Below, one piece after another: positions 53,990-64,000 of a stretch of DNA of 64,000 bases (the stretch's first letter is position 1; each line of letters begins with the position of its first letter). Both the position numbers and the translations under genes were made by a program. Source of the stretch: Diploptera punctata (lineage: Eukaryota; Arthropoda; Insecta; Blattodea; Blaberidae); NCBI GenBank assembly GCA_030220185.1, contig JASPKZ010004954.1, forward strand, positions 372,001-436,000, given 5' to 3'. The notes below the pieces were generated by a model. That model saw only the letters and a list, made by a program, of their open reading frames with translations, was not told where the DNA came from and did no database searches.

Positions 53990-55993
53990 CCTAGTCCTTG
54001 TACTACCATCAGTACTCCCACTAGGTTTCGAACACAAAACCATCAACAAAACCGCGGATGTTTATTTTGACGCACGAGGTTACGTACAATTTTACTCATC
54101 TCAATGGAAATTATTGACTTACATAAATATGCAGGAGGCTAAAGATTCTTTAAACCAAGTAAAACAACATTCTAAATTAGTTTTCAATTTTTGCGAGTCA
54201 ATAAAGAGTCGATCTTGGTATCGCTATACAGATTGTATTTCGTTTAAGTCATACATTAACAATAGAATTAAACAGATCGAAAACTTAAAGAATATTGTAG
54301 TAGACTACACAGAAGTCGAACCAAGTAGTACTCGTAAGAAGCGAGGTGTGTTAAACTTCGTAGGAAAAATTACTAAAATTCTTTTTGGAACATTAAGTAG
54401 TGAAGATGCCGAGTATTATACAGGAAAGATTAACGAGCTAGAAAGTGAGCAAAAAGATTTTATTAGAATAGCAAAAGACCAGATGTTAGTTATAAAATCA
54501 GCTGTAACATCATTTAATTCAACATTGCGAGATGTTGATAGGAATGAGAAAACTTTAAAGAGTGGTTTAGCAAGATTAACCCATCATGTAAACAATGTCA
54601 CTAGTGAAATATATGACGAAATTCAATCGATAGCTATGTTATCGGAACACGTATTGCAAATTGAACGGACAATAGAAAGTACTCACGAATTTTTTAATGT
54701 GATTGTTGAGGCAATTATTCATTCTAAAGATGGCACATTGCAGGCACAAATTATCACCCCATCAAAGATAAGAAAATTGATGAGTAAAGAACAAGCATTA
54801 AGTGGACTTGATTACCCTGTTAACCTCCCATCTCAAGAACTAATTCAAATAATTTCCACACACATTTACCTACAAGATAAGTATGTTGTCTATGTTATTG
54901 AAGTTCCCTTACTTCTACCTGAGCATTATCATTTATACCGTATCATTTCCTTCCCAACCCAAGGACAACAAGGAGATACGTCCAAGTACATCTGCTTAGA
55001 AACTACGAAGGACTACATTATCAGCGATCCATTACGTCAGAAGTTCGCAAAATTGACACAATACCAAATCGATACATCCTTCCAATTAAATAAATTTAAA
55101 CATGTCTGCAAGGAAATGGAGCCAATACTTATCTATAAAGAGGGTGTAGACTGCGAAGCAACACTTGTGCATCCATCGACGACGGCGGTCCCGAGTTCAT
55201 GCTCACATCGCATGATGGAACTTAAGAACACACTATGGTTAAGGCTAATGGGGAACGAGTTCCTTCACGTGACACCAATACCCGAGATCTTCACGTTCCT
55301 GTGCCCTAACGAAGCTCCACAATCCATTACATTGAAAGGACGAGGAAAACTGAGACTGAACCCAGGATGTAAAGGTTACAGTGCTCATACTACGATTTAT
55401 GCATATTCTACTATCACCAAAAATTGTACCATTCCTGATATCACTCCTATCCTCCCAATTGACTTTGACTGTTGTCTAACCTTTGACCAATTGAAATTCC
55501 ATGATAAAATTCAACTAAACCTTTCAATGAGTAATGTCCTTTCCATACAGATGATCTGAAAGTAACGAGCCATAAAATTGATGAAGTTAGCGATATGATT
55601 ATTGATGAGAAATGGAAATTAGAGCACTCAATGAAATTAGGCTATGTACCATGGGCAGCAACCTTAGGTATACTGACCACCGTAATCTTCATCGCAGTTT
55701 GCTGTAGCTGCTGTTGTTGCAGCTCTTGCAAAAAATTTGGTTTTTGGCTGTGTAAAAAATGGCAACCCATGGATTGTATCGATGGTATGAGAAAACATTG
55801 CTTTTTACAACAAACTATACACACGGGCAATGTTCATTATCACGGAAGCACTGTGTCACTACCTATCACAAGCGGAGACCGAACCAAGGACTTCACAGCA
55901 ATAGATGACGAAGATTGTAAAGAAGAAGAGATCGTATCTCGTACGAGGTCCGCGAGTAAAATGAAAAAACCGTGTCCTTTATGGAGAACATAG
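53967..55993 (+). pseudogene. env: env, baculovirus-F-like fusion glycoprotein, frame-broken
   Basis: The main frame 53967-55559 (530 codons) overlaps the end of pol by 23 bp. It has a hydrophobic signal peptide (residues 1-20), a sequon at N27, a furin-type site RKKR at residues 123-126 followed by a glycine-led hydrophobic stretch (fusion-peptide-like), and a long helical region. This layout is that of F-like Env of errantiviruses, which mediates membrane fusion. The membrane anchor is in another frame: 55595-55993 holds a ~24-residue hydrophobic segment followed by a cysteine cluster and a basic tail. A one-base shift near 55535-55550 therefore separates ectodomain from anchor. Confidence 0.88.
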
Positions 55994-56471
55994 TGATAAG
56001 AACAATAGATGTGTGCAACCGAGTAAAAAGAAAGTGTGAAAGTGACCACGAGAAATAATACGTGCATCATAAAATAAGTAAAGAAATAAACAAATATTAA
56101 AAAGAACTTTGGACAGACGTTTGAAAGAGAGAAATCAAAGCAATACTATACAGTAACTACTATGTTCGAAAAGTATATATAATTAACAATGTATTTATAA
56201 CATGTATGTAACTTGTGATCACTTATTGATGTCATTCATATGTAATGTTTTTCTTTTATTTTAGGTAAAGAGTAATACAAATAGACGTGTCCAGTGCAAG
56301 TTCGCAAATATTCCATCACTGTGTTTAACGTTCACATTTATGCGTAACTTGTTCTCTTTTAGGTTATTCATACATTTGCAAATTACTTAAGTAAGTAATA
56401 GTAAGAATAAATCTCAAGATCCTAATAGAGTAAAGAAAGCAGCTTAAAATTAAGCTCCATTGCTTTATCTT
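55994..56471 (+). other. 3' untranslated part of the LTR element
   Basis: About 480 bp, AT-rich, between env and the polypurine tract. No coding. Confidence 0.6.
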
Positions 56472-56482
56472 AAGGGCGGAAG
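56472..56482 (+). other. Polypurine tract
   Basis: aagggcggaag directly abuts the 3' LTR. It is the expected plus-strand primer site, with one pyrimidine inside. Confidence 0.7.
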
Positions 56483-57111
56483 TGTGCTGGCTGTAGCATT
56501 ATTACCGCATATACTAATTAATTATTGCACTGTTAGCCAATAGCATAAAATCCATATATATATTAAAGTATTGAATTAACAATCAGAAGGTATTTATATT
56601 ATATTATGAAGGGAAATTGCGTACTGGACACTCTAATATATAATAATAATTACTTGTGGATATTCAAGTTGAAACAGGCAGGGGCGTTGAGTTTGGATAG
56701 TATTACTCACCATCCCCCAGTCTAATACAGGGGCGTCGAGTCAAGATAAGAATACTCTCCATCCCCTAGCTGAATACAGTAAGATAACATGGCTGGTAAA
56801 TTCCAGTCTTCATACGTAACTTTAGAAGAGATGTGTCCTTATTTGGAAATGAGGGTGATACATTCCAACTCAGCGTCCATGCCACGCCCGCTTATCAGAG
56901 GGTTTATAACGGCTGATGCCCTTGGCATCAGGGCTTATTCTTCATGGTTCCGACCTCGTCTCTATGACAGTTAGAGACACAATATTGTAACTTTTTAATC
57001 GTCGTCTTTAATAAATATATTAAATCAAGTTCTGCATTCACTGGAGTTCTTGGACTCACAACGAATCCTACCTTCAAATTGTCTGATCTACCCGAGGGCC
57101 AGGTCACGACA
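56483..57111 (+). repeat. 3' LTR
   Basis: 629 bp, TG...CA, with AATAAA at 57010-57015. It differs from the 5' LTR by about twelve substitutions and one small indel. The 61-codon frame 56789-56974 lies wholly in the LTR and is not a gene. Confidence 0.93.
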
Positions 57112-58112
57112 CATTGATAAAAGTAAATAGATCTATACTAAGGAAATAATGAAGGGACGAGGATCTCCACGCCATCTAATAAATCAGTCCAAGGCTTATA
57201 TGAAGAAAAGTAGTGATAAAAACTGATGGAAAAAGGTCAGAAGAAATTTTGGTAAACCAAGGAGTTAGACAAGGGTGTAGTCTATCGCCCACTCTTTTTA
57301 GTAATATATCGACGACATTATGAAACAATGGAAAATTATAATGGACAAAGGCCTTAGATTGAACAATAACTCAAGTATTAATAACTTAATTTTCGCCGAT
57401 GATTTAGTCTTACTACACCATGATGAAGATCTGTTACAATTAGCTGCTTACAAACTAAATGCAATATGTAGCGATTATAATTTTAAAATTTCAATAAGTA
57501 AAACAAAAGTAATGGCATTTTGTGGAAGAAATACTCTGCGTGCAAAAATAGTAATTAGAGACGAATTTATTGAACAAGTATCCCACATTAAATATTTAGG
57601 ATGTGACATCAGCTACGGGTATGATAAAGATATTGAACACAAAACACTTCAGTTTCAAGCTATTTGTGGTACAATAAATAGAACATTGAATAATAAAGCC
57701 CATAAACAAACAAAATTAAAATGTTATAAAATAATGGCTGTCCTTGTACTTTTGTATGGGAGTCAATCTTGGATTACCACTACCAAACAAGAAAGTAGAA
57801 TCCAAGCAGCCGAGATGACATTTTTAAGAAGAGTAAAAGGCTGCACTAGAAGGGACCAGATAAGAAAGGAGGATATCCGTGAAGAACTGCAGATCTACTC
57901 CATAAAAGAAAATTTATTTAACAACAAGATACAGTGGAAAGAACATGTAGAAAGAATGGAAGAAAGTAGATTACCAAATAAAATCTTCCATTATTTTTCA
58001 AGAGGAAGAAGAGATGTCGGACGTCCTCGGAAGAGATGGTCTTAGATCTATTAGTGAAGACGGAACAGGCAACTTTTGCTTAAACCAGGAAGTGAAGAAG
58101 AAGAAGAAAATA
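57112..58112 (+). mobile_element. LINE-C, 3' half
   Basis: Starts directly at the 3' LTR edge inside the RT (a G-V-R-Q-G-C-S-L-S-P-T-L block near 57265). The frame 57320-58045 (241 codons) is then open, with LIFADDLVLLHHDED near 57390, ISISKTKVMAF near 57495, VLLYGSQSW near 57745 and GRRDVGRPRKRWS at the end. It terminates in a GAA-rich tail (58092-58110). One frameshift lies near 57310. It has no matching sequence upstream of the 5' LTR. Confidence 0.82.
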
Positions 58113-58172
58113 CAGCTTCTTCTTCTTCTTATTCTTCACTTCACGGGCTAGGCATAAATTGCCCGTTCCGTC

Positions 58173-58292
58173 TCACAGTTGTTCTGTCCATCTTTTCACT
58201 GGCCTTCCTACATTCATTGAACCTCTTGGTCTGTAGTTGAATGCTGCTCTTGGTAATATTGTTACAATCATTCTTTCCACATGTGTAAACCA

Positions 58293-58335
<43 letters not shown>

Positions 58336-58340
58336 GCTCT

Positions 58341-58376
<36 letters not shown>

Positions 58377-59279
58377 CTCTGTTCTTATATCTTCATTCAT
58401 TATCCGATCGAATCTTGTGCAGCCTTTTGTTCTTCTAAGGAAGTTCATTTCTGCGCTTTGTATTCTACTTTGTAATTTTTTGGTCATTACCCAAGTTTCT
58501 CTCCCATAAAGTAATGCAGAAACTACGAATGTTTCATAAAACTTCAATCTAGTATCTCTTCTTGCTTTATTCTTTAATGTTTTATGTATAGTTCCGCATA
58601 TCATTTGAAATTTCGACTGTTTCATATGTATGTCTCTTTCAGTTTTTGTGTCTATAGTAAAATTATAACCTAAATAATTAAAATTTGTTACTTGTTCCAG
58701 AGGTTTGTTGTCTATTACAATTTTTGATACTATATGATCGTTTCCCCAAAATGCCATTATTTGTGTTTTTTCTTTTGATATTTTAAAATTATATTCTAAT
58801 AACTGGCATAACTGATTTAATTGATGTAAAGAGTACTGCAAATTATTTTCATTTCCTTGAATAATAACCACATCGTCAGCAAACATTAAAACGTTTAATA
58901 TTTTAAAATGGTCCATTCTTATACCTATATTAACAATAATTTTCCAATTTTTGACGATGTCATTAATATATAGATTAAAAAGAGTAGGTGATAAACTACA
59001 CCCTTGTCTTACACCTCTATTTATTAAAATAGCCTCGGTCTTTGATGTGCTTATATTTATTATAATTTGAGACTTTACACACAAAATTTTTATCACATGA
59101 AATAATTTTACGGGGTAGCCATGTATTTCCATAATTTTCCATAACTTATCTCTATCAACACGATCAAATGACTTCTCAAAATCAATAAAAGCAACATGCG
59201 TCTGTAGGTTATGTTCTCTTCTTTTTTCAAATATTTGCTGTAATATGAATAAATTATCTGTTGTTGATCCCCGATCCAC
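58173..59279 (-). CDS. LINE-C reverse transcriptase, 5'-truncated but open
   Basis: 368 codons uninterrupted, the longest LINE frame in the window. Blocks in order: STTDNLFILQQIFEKRR at the N-terminus, FIDFEKSFDRVDRDKLW near residue 31, GVRQGCSLSPTLFNLYINDI near 88, catalytic M-F-A-D-D near 132-136, then SALLYGRETW near 258, EMNFLRRTKGCTRFDRI near 277, and GSMNVGRPVKRWTEQL at the C-terminus. Residues ~301-328 are I-Y and R-E repeats encoded by a microsatellite. In the sister copy the same place holds 18 ordinary residues. The endonuclease and the first RT motifs are missing, so it is a fragment of a larger protein and probably not functional. No promoter is evident. Confidence 0.75.
58293..58375 (+). 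repeat. (CT)n-(AT)n microsatellite within the LINE-C frame
   Basis: CT repeats followed by AT repeats, ~83 bp. Read on the minus strand they encode alternating Ile-Tyr then Arg-Glu and keep the LINE-C frame open on both sides. Confidence 0.95.
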
Positions 59280-59285
59280 TAGAAA

Positions 59286-59480
59286 TGTGGTTTTGCGTCT
59301 GGGCTGGTAACCCCCCGACCATGTAAAAATTTTCCAAACTCCTCTCTCTCACAGTGTTCAGCCGGACGGAAATACAGCTACTTATAACATAAAATCTAAC
59401 TTAGAATTACATGAACACCCTATAAAAGCTGAGTAAACATTATAATTATATTTCAATATAATATGATATAAAATTAATTG
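59286..59480. other. No gene seen
   Basis: Contains a GC-richer block 'ctggtaaccccccgacca' that may be a repeat edge. Otherwise AT-rich. Confidence 0.35.
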
Positions 59481-59800
59481 GCGGCTCCGTGCCGCAAGCG
59501 GTTAGATGCTCGCCTCTCACCGCTGAGGTCCCGAGATCGAATCTCGATCACTCCATGTGGGTTTCGTAGTGGACGAAACAGAACTTAGGCAGTTTTCTCT
59601 CGGGGTTCTCTCCTGCCACAATTTCATTCCACAATTTCTCCATACTCATCTTATCCATTTCGTTTCATTTAATTCATCTTCCCCTGTGATGGTGCGTCAG
59701 GTGTGGTCGGCCGGCATCCTTGTCATTCACAGACCTCTATATAAGAGGCTTCATCTCATCCCATCCCTCGACTCGATCCTGAGTTAGACACGAGTTGAGA
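59481..59800 (+). mobile_element. SINE-D, full length
   Basis: A tRNA-derived SINE: head gccgcaagcggttagatgct (A box), B box gagatcgaatctcg at about 59534, then a pyrimidine-rich body and an end near 'gactcgatcctgagtt'. A fragment of the same family lies at 18389-18535. Confidence 0.75.
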
Positions 59801-61587
59801 ATATTATTATAAAATTAATTAATTGTTGTTATTAATATATTTGTATGGCACAGACTTTGCTGAATTGTAATTGTCGGAGAGTAAAACAAAAAATTAAATT
59901 AAAAAGTGTGAACATTGAATGTAAATAGAACTAGTACACGGGCAGCATACAGATGTTTTAATGAAAACAAAAATAAAACAATGAGAAACATAAAAACAAA
60001 TTTAGTCCTCGTATTGTGCTATGAAACACAATAAAGTACTATTGAAGTAAAGATAGAACGAGTGTGGTATGCTGGAATTTCTCATTGAGGTTAAGCAAAC
60101 AACAATCGGAGCGAGATTGGGTTCCCACAGCATAAAAAAAGGGTCAACAATGACCACAGAACAGCGAAACAAGATACACATTGAACCATTGGGATTTTTT
60201 TATCTTGTTTGATAATTCACACCGCCAGTAATTACATGGACTACTCTTACGCGGATAGTATGTCGACTATCGATTTTATTCAACTCGAGAGAGGGAGAAA
60301 ATAAGGTCAACAATACAGATTAAATGAACGCAAAACTGGAAACAAAACATGGTCATCAATAATTGAGAAAAATGGACAAAATATAACACAATGCATGCAA
60401 TTAAGAATTCCGTTTGTTAAGCTTCTTCTATCTACAATATCATTCAATTGAGTTTTGTATGTGTTAACATTTTAGGATTTAAAAACATTTCAATTGGTCT
60501 ACAAAAGTTACGATGTTTGGAAACTATGCCATGAATTGCCACAAATGTCATAAGAGACAACCTGGTGGCATTAGACAAAACATATAACTAAACCTTTAAA
60601 AATTAACAATGCAGTAACAGAAAACTTTCTACAGGGTAACTAAACAGGCGTTGCAGAAAGATCGTGGTTTTGGACACCGACTTAAGGCAGAAACATAATT
60701 GGACTGCTTTATGCATCAATCGGCTAAGCGTCATTAAAAAATACGATTTTGATATCTATTGTACTGCTTCATGGAGTAAATATACGCACATTTTCATCGT
60801 CAAATCTTTAAATGTAGCCTTATTATTGAAGAAACATTTAAACGCCATCAATCCTTCCAGAGATTCTATGTTTTGCAACAATCGGCTATGATACCACATC
60901 TTCATAAATGATAATCTAAGTTCTGCATCCAGCAACTAAGCGCCAAATCTTCCCGCTCTTAGATTGTTGGTGCATAATTGTCAAAAAAGGAAAACCTGAA
61001 AAATCAGGGATAAGGTAAATTACTGTTCAATCAAAAATATAATTGCCTAAGTAGCTGAATGATTTAGCGCAATTGATTCCAAAATATATTTTAAGAAATT
61101 CACTTCGACTTGTTAGGTTCCGATGGAACAAATTAGTGTACACCGAATTAGTTGATACTATTTTAATAAAATGCCCGTAATTTATTTTGTTAGGTTAGGA
61201 AGGGGGGAGTTAGTGTACATCCACTTCTATAAACACGTTTGAGAATTTATTGGGAAGGTTGGTCATACCGATTTCAGATATATATATCCACCTGATGAAA
61301 GCGTTCGCGCATGCGCACTGCGATTCTATAAAATGTCTAAGAAATCATTGAGTGTGAATGTTAAATACTAATTTTTTTCCTTGGAACCGTGGATGCAGAA
61401 CCTTGCTTTAATTATTATTTTTATAAACGTAATTGAGAATATTCTCTGCCATTATGAATTTTAAGTTTAGTTTAAAAACTTGGGATTTCTATACCAGACG
61501 TCCATCTATATTAGCCACTGGTAATAGACTATATATGGAATTTAATAACTGATACTCTTTATATACTTTTATAATTCATATACTATA
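59801..61587. other. No gene recognised
   Basis: 1.8 kb of AT-rich DNA. The 75-codon frame 60664-60891 has no known motif. No terminal repeats seen. Confidence 0.4.
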
Positions 61588-61593
61588 TACTAG

Positions 61594-61650
<57 letters not shown>
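61588..61650 (+). repeat. (TA)n microsatellite
   Basis: A pure TA run of about 60 bp. Confidence 0.95.
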
Positions 61651-61651
<1 letters not shown>

Positions 61652-62566
61652 CATATTCAGTAATTGTACTAACCTAACTTGTTGGGCTGGTTTATCTTGA
61701 AGATGGCGATTAAAGCCACGATAATAAAACATACACTTCTTTCGTCAAACACGAAAATATAAACACACAATAACACAAACATATCATAGAAATATACTTA
61801 TTAAACTTGATAGCAAATATGAACAAGATTATAAGACAGGATTATAAAAATATGCGACGATAAACACAAGCCGTTTTATCGACAGAAAACAAACCGGAAC
61901 TAAACAGGAAGTGACGCAAGCTGACGTTTAGATTTTGTTATCGAACTGAGGGCACATTCTACTTCTCATAGCGAAGCACTATTCTAGTGACCATGAAACC
62001 AAGGTAAACCAAACAACGTCTTCTACATATCTACAAAAAAAGACAATAAAAATGACAGAGCTTAAAACAATATTGAGTATGTTTCAGTGGCGACATGAAT
62101 CATTATTAACTCAATTTTTGTAGCAAATATTTACAATTAAATAATGTTTTTATCAGTAGCCCCACGTTCTTTCGTTAATAATTCTGGCATTAATATATTT
62201 ATTAGAATTAATATAACACAATGATTTGGCCTATGTTAGAATTATGTAAAGTGTCTTAATCTTTCTAAACATTATTTTTAATTAATTGATTTGTGATAAT
62301 AATAATCATCACCACCAATTCAAGATGAAGAGGAATCTCCTGTTCCAGCCGACTTACAGATAAATGGACTCTTTCCAGCGCTTCAATTGGTAGTCCCAGA
62401 TTCCGTCTTCCTCTGGAGATGTTGAATTAAAGTCCTGGTTTAGCACAAGTTTTTCTCTTTGTTGTGTTCTAATATACAGAGCAAAATCTAAAGATGTGAG
62501 ATTGATTTTATCGACCTGGAAAAAACTATAAAGTGTTCCCAGAAAACTATCATACAAAACCTTAAG

Positions 62567-62572
<6 letters not shown>
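61651..62572. other. No gene recognised
   Basis: AT-rich. 62340-62500 has somewhat higher complexity on the minus strand (open with the adjacent repeat), but no motif is recognised. Confidence 0.4.
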
Positions 62573-62622
<50 letters not shown>

Positions 62623-62639
62623 ATAACAATAATAATAAC

Positions 62640-62686
<47 letters not shown>

Positions 62687-62810
62687 AGGTGACGGTGGTC
62701 ATAATGATGACGATGAAGATGATGATTAATGATGATCATGATGATGATAATAATGATGATGATGATAATAATAATAATGGTAATAATAATAATATTAATA
62801 ATAATAATCA
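62573..62810 (+). repeat. Compound microsatellite (AT)n-(AAT)n-(GAT)n
   Basis: AT repeats to about 62618, then AAT repeats to about 62682, then irregular GAT/AAT units to 62810. Reverse-strand poly-Ile/Tyr frames are artefacts. Confidence 0.95.
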
Positions 62811-63469
62811 TTTAGAACTTGACTTGAAAGTGAAAGTAAAAATAATAAACAATATTAAATAATATCCCTATAATATGGTTCCAAACAAGGATTTTGAAAA
62901 AAAAGAAAAAAAAAAGAGTTAAAATAGTTATTTCAGGACATCATATTAAGAGAAACAAAACTAAAAACACGTGATTCGGAATCATAAGGACAGTATCTAT
63001 ATTTCGACAGTAGTGTATCTAGAGATAAAATAGCTAGAAGAGGAATTTCAATTACAATTAAGAAGGAATAGAAAATACAATATATTATTTTGAATAATAT
63101 TATTACTTGTTATGAAGCTTGCCTCTCATTCCAAGATTCGTGTATTTAAAACTTACTTGGGTCGATGGACTTTTAACTCTTAAATAGGTACGATATATAT
63201 CCATTACGATAGGCCTACTTTATTTTAATTTAATATTTCTAATAAAGTAATGGAAAAATGAATCCGTATAAATTATTTTAATTAGAGTCAAGTGATAGCT
63301 ACGGTAATATCTATCTTTAATGGCGTAGCCCATTGTTGAGCCATAGCCTCTCCTTTGTACGGAGTAACTAGACCAAGTTAATTTTATTTACCTTATTTGC
63401 TCGTAGATGTCATGGATGGCATTCGGTCAACACACCGACCCAATGAGATATATAACAGGCAACTAAGGA
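62811..63469. other. AT-rich, no gene seen
   Basis: Includes TAGGCCTA at 63210. No coding or repeat termini were recognised. Confidence 0.4.
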
Positions 63470-63655
63470 CGTTGATGTCAGTAAATTTTGCTTAGAGGCC
63501 CCTTTTTCAGGCTTAAGGAAATTTCATGAGCCTGAAAATCTTCAGACTCGGGACCCACGGCTTAGAGTCCCTCCCGAAGGACTTGCTCCTTGGATTTTTC
63601 CGTCCTAAAAAAATTCATCGACCGCGGTCCGTGTTTGAACCCTCGACCCTCGGTA
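63470..63655 (-). mobile_element. SINE-A, partial
   Basis: Reverse-strand copy of the middle and head of SINE-A, with 'cgggacccacggctta' and a B box 'gggttcaaacacgg' near 63630. The A box side is cut by 'ggtaatattcc' and the 3' end is missing or replaced upstream of 63470. Confidence 0.75.
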
Positions 63656-64000
63656 ATATTCCACTATTCCACTAGCAATATAAAATAATAAATTATGGTT
63701 ATACATTATTTGTTATCACTGCAGTCCGACACATTTAAATATGTTGACGTACGAAATTTATTTTCGCCAATTTAACCCCGTAACTTATTAATATTACTTT
63801 GTAAAAAATGTAAAAATTTCCATGTACTTCATTGCTGAATTTTAAATTTTATTATGAGTACATATTATTGAAAAAAAAGACAATTTTTCACTTAAGGGGC
63901 ATTTTGAGAATGCTTTTAGGAAAGGTTGTGTTAAAAACTAACTCGGGTTAGTTAAAAAAATGAATGTAAGTTAGTAGAACAAAACATCTTGGATGTGAAA
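63656..64000. other. AT-rich, no gene seen
   Basis: Nothing recognisable up to the window edge. Confidence 0.4.

Larger units (their letters stand above)
47384..57111 (+). mobile_element. Errantivirus-type endogenous retrovirus (Ty3/Gypsy class with env)
   Basis: A 9.7-kb provirus-like element. Order: 5' LTR, tRNA-Leu primer site, splice donor, gag, -1 slippery site, pol (PR-RT-RNase H-integrase), splice acceptor, env, polypurine tract, 3' LTR. LTRs start TG and end CA and differ at about a dozen positions over ~628 bp, so insertion is fairly recent. The env and the Ty3/Gypsy-type RT/integrase point to the insect errantivirus lineage. gag, pol and env each carry frameshifts and gag carries a 1.4-kb insertion, so the copy is defective. 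No short target duplication is seen. Confidence 0.92.
58117..59285 (-). mobile_element. LINE-C, convergent copy
   Basis: Minus-strand LINE-C. Its GAA tail (cttcttcttcttctt at 58117) almost touches the tail of the copy at 57112-58112. It is 5'-truncated near 59285 within the RT fingers. It contains one long intact frame and an internal microsatellite. Confidence 0.85.

Noticed and set aside
56789..56974. 61-codon frame in the 3' LTR as a gene
   Set aside because: It lies wholly within the LTR, and the 5' LTR copy is frame-disrupted at the same place by a one-base difference.
47376..57120. A 4-6-bp target duplication for the LTR element
   Set aside because: Compared several alignments of the flanks (catcctta against cattgata). 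None gives a convincing repeat.
57320..58045. Host gene encoding a 241-residue protein
   Set aside because: The content is the RT catalytic block and the C-terminal domain of LINE-C, with a GAA tail. It is a truncated retrotransposon.

Overview
The window looks like repeat-dense, intergenic or intronic DNA from a large insect genome. It is AT-rich, and almost every coding trace belongs to a mobile element: an errantivirus-type LTR retrotransposon with env, several non-LTR (LINE) families, Tc1/mariner elements, a hAT-like transposase and tRNA-derived SINEs. I recognise no host protein-coding gene, no functional tRNA or rRNA gene and no bacterial or viral backbone. The LINE C-terminal style and the SINE types would fit a cockroach or termite (Blattodea). 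That placement is inference and I cannot confirm it.

Positions 1-16,000 hold a mariner relic between 77-bp direct repeats, scattered fragments of one RTE-like family (called LINE-A here), a mariner deletion derivative with long inverted termini (7906-8727), SINEs, a second mariner miniature (12432-12959) and decayed LINE ends. Positions 16,000-24,500 hold a hAT-like transposase relic split by a SINE, a CR1/R1-like LINE with a C-terminal CCHC knuckle, and the only near-complete LINE-A (20283-23475; 5' UTR, endonuclease, RT, C-terminus, frame-broken). Positions 24,500-47,000 hold a Tc1 element with intact DD34E residues (26907-28415), a nested LINE/LINE/SINE stack (31377-33848), a CR1/jockey-like LINE, and a mariner in a long form (42358-43685) and an internally deleted form (36693-37355). 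They also hold two copies of an unclassified ~600-680-bp repeat.

Positions 47,384-57,111 are a 9.7-kb endogenous retrovirus-like element. It has ~628-bp LTRs about 98% alike, a primer site matching tRNA-Leu, gag, a canonical -1 slippery site, protease/RT/RNase H/integrase, an env of the baculovirus-F/errantivirus type read from a probable spliced mRNA, and a polypurine tract. Single-base frameshifts break gag, pol and env, so this copy is probably defective unless the shifts are sequencing errors. Its gag is split by a 1.4-kb GC-rich insert with a 15-bp target duplication, made of about seven diverged units that each carry a short hairpin whose stem shows compensatory changes. I consider this the most unusual object in the window.

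Positions 57,112-64,000 hold two convergent copies of a second LINE family (LINE-C), one with an uninterrupted 368-codon RT reading frame that has absorbed a microsatellite in frame, then SINEs, AT-rich DNA and long microsatellites. A second genome-wide oddity is the palindrome TAGGCCTA, present seven times. In at least three LINE copies it sits as a net +6-bp insertion relative to sister copies.
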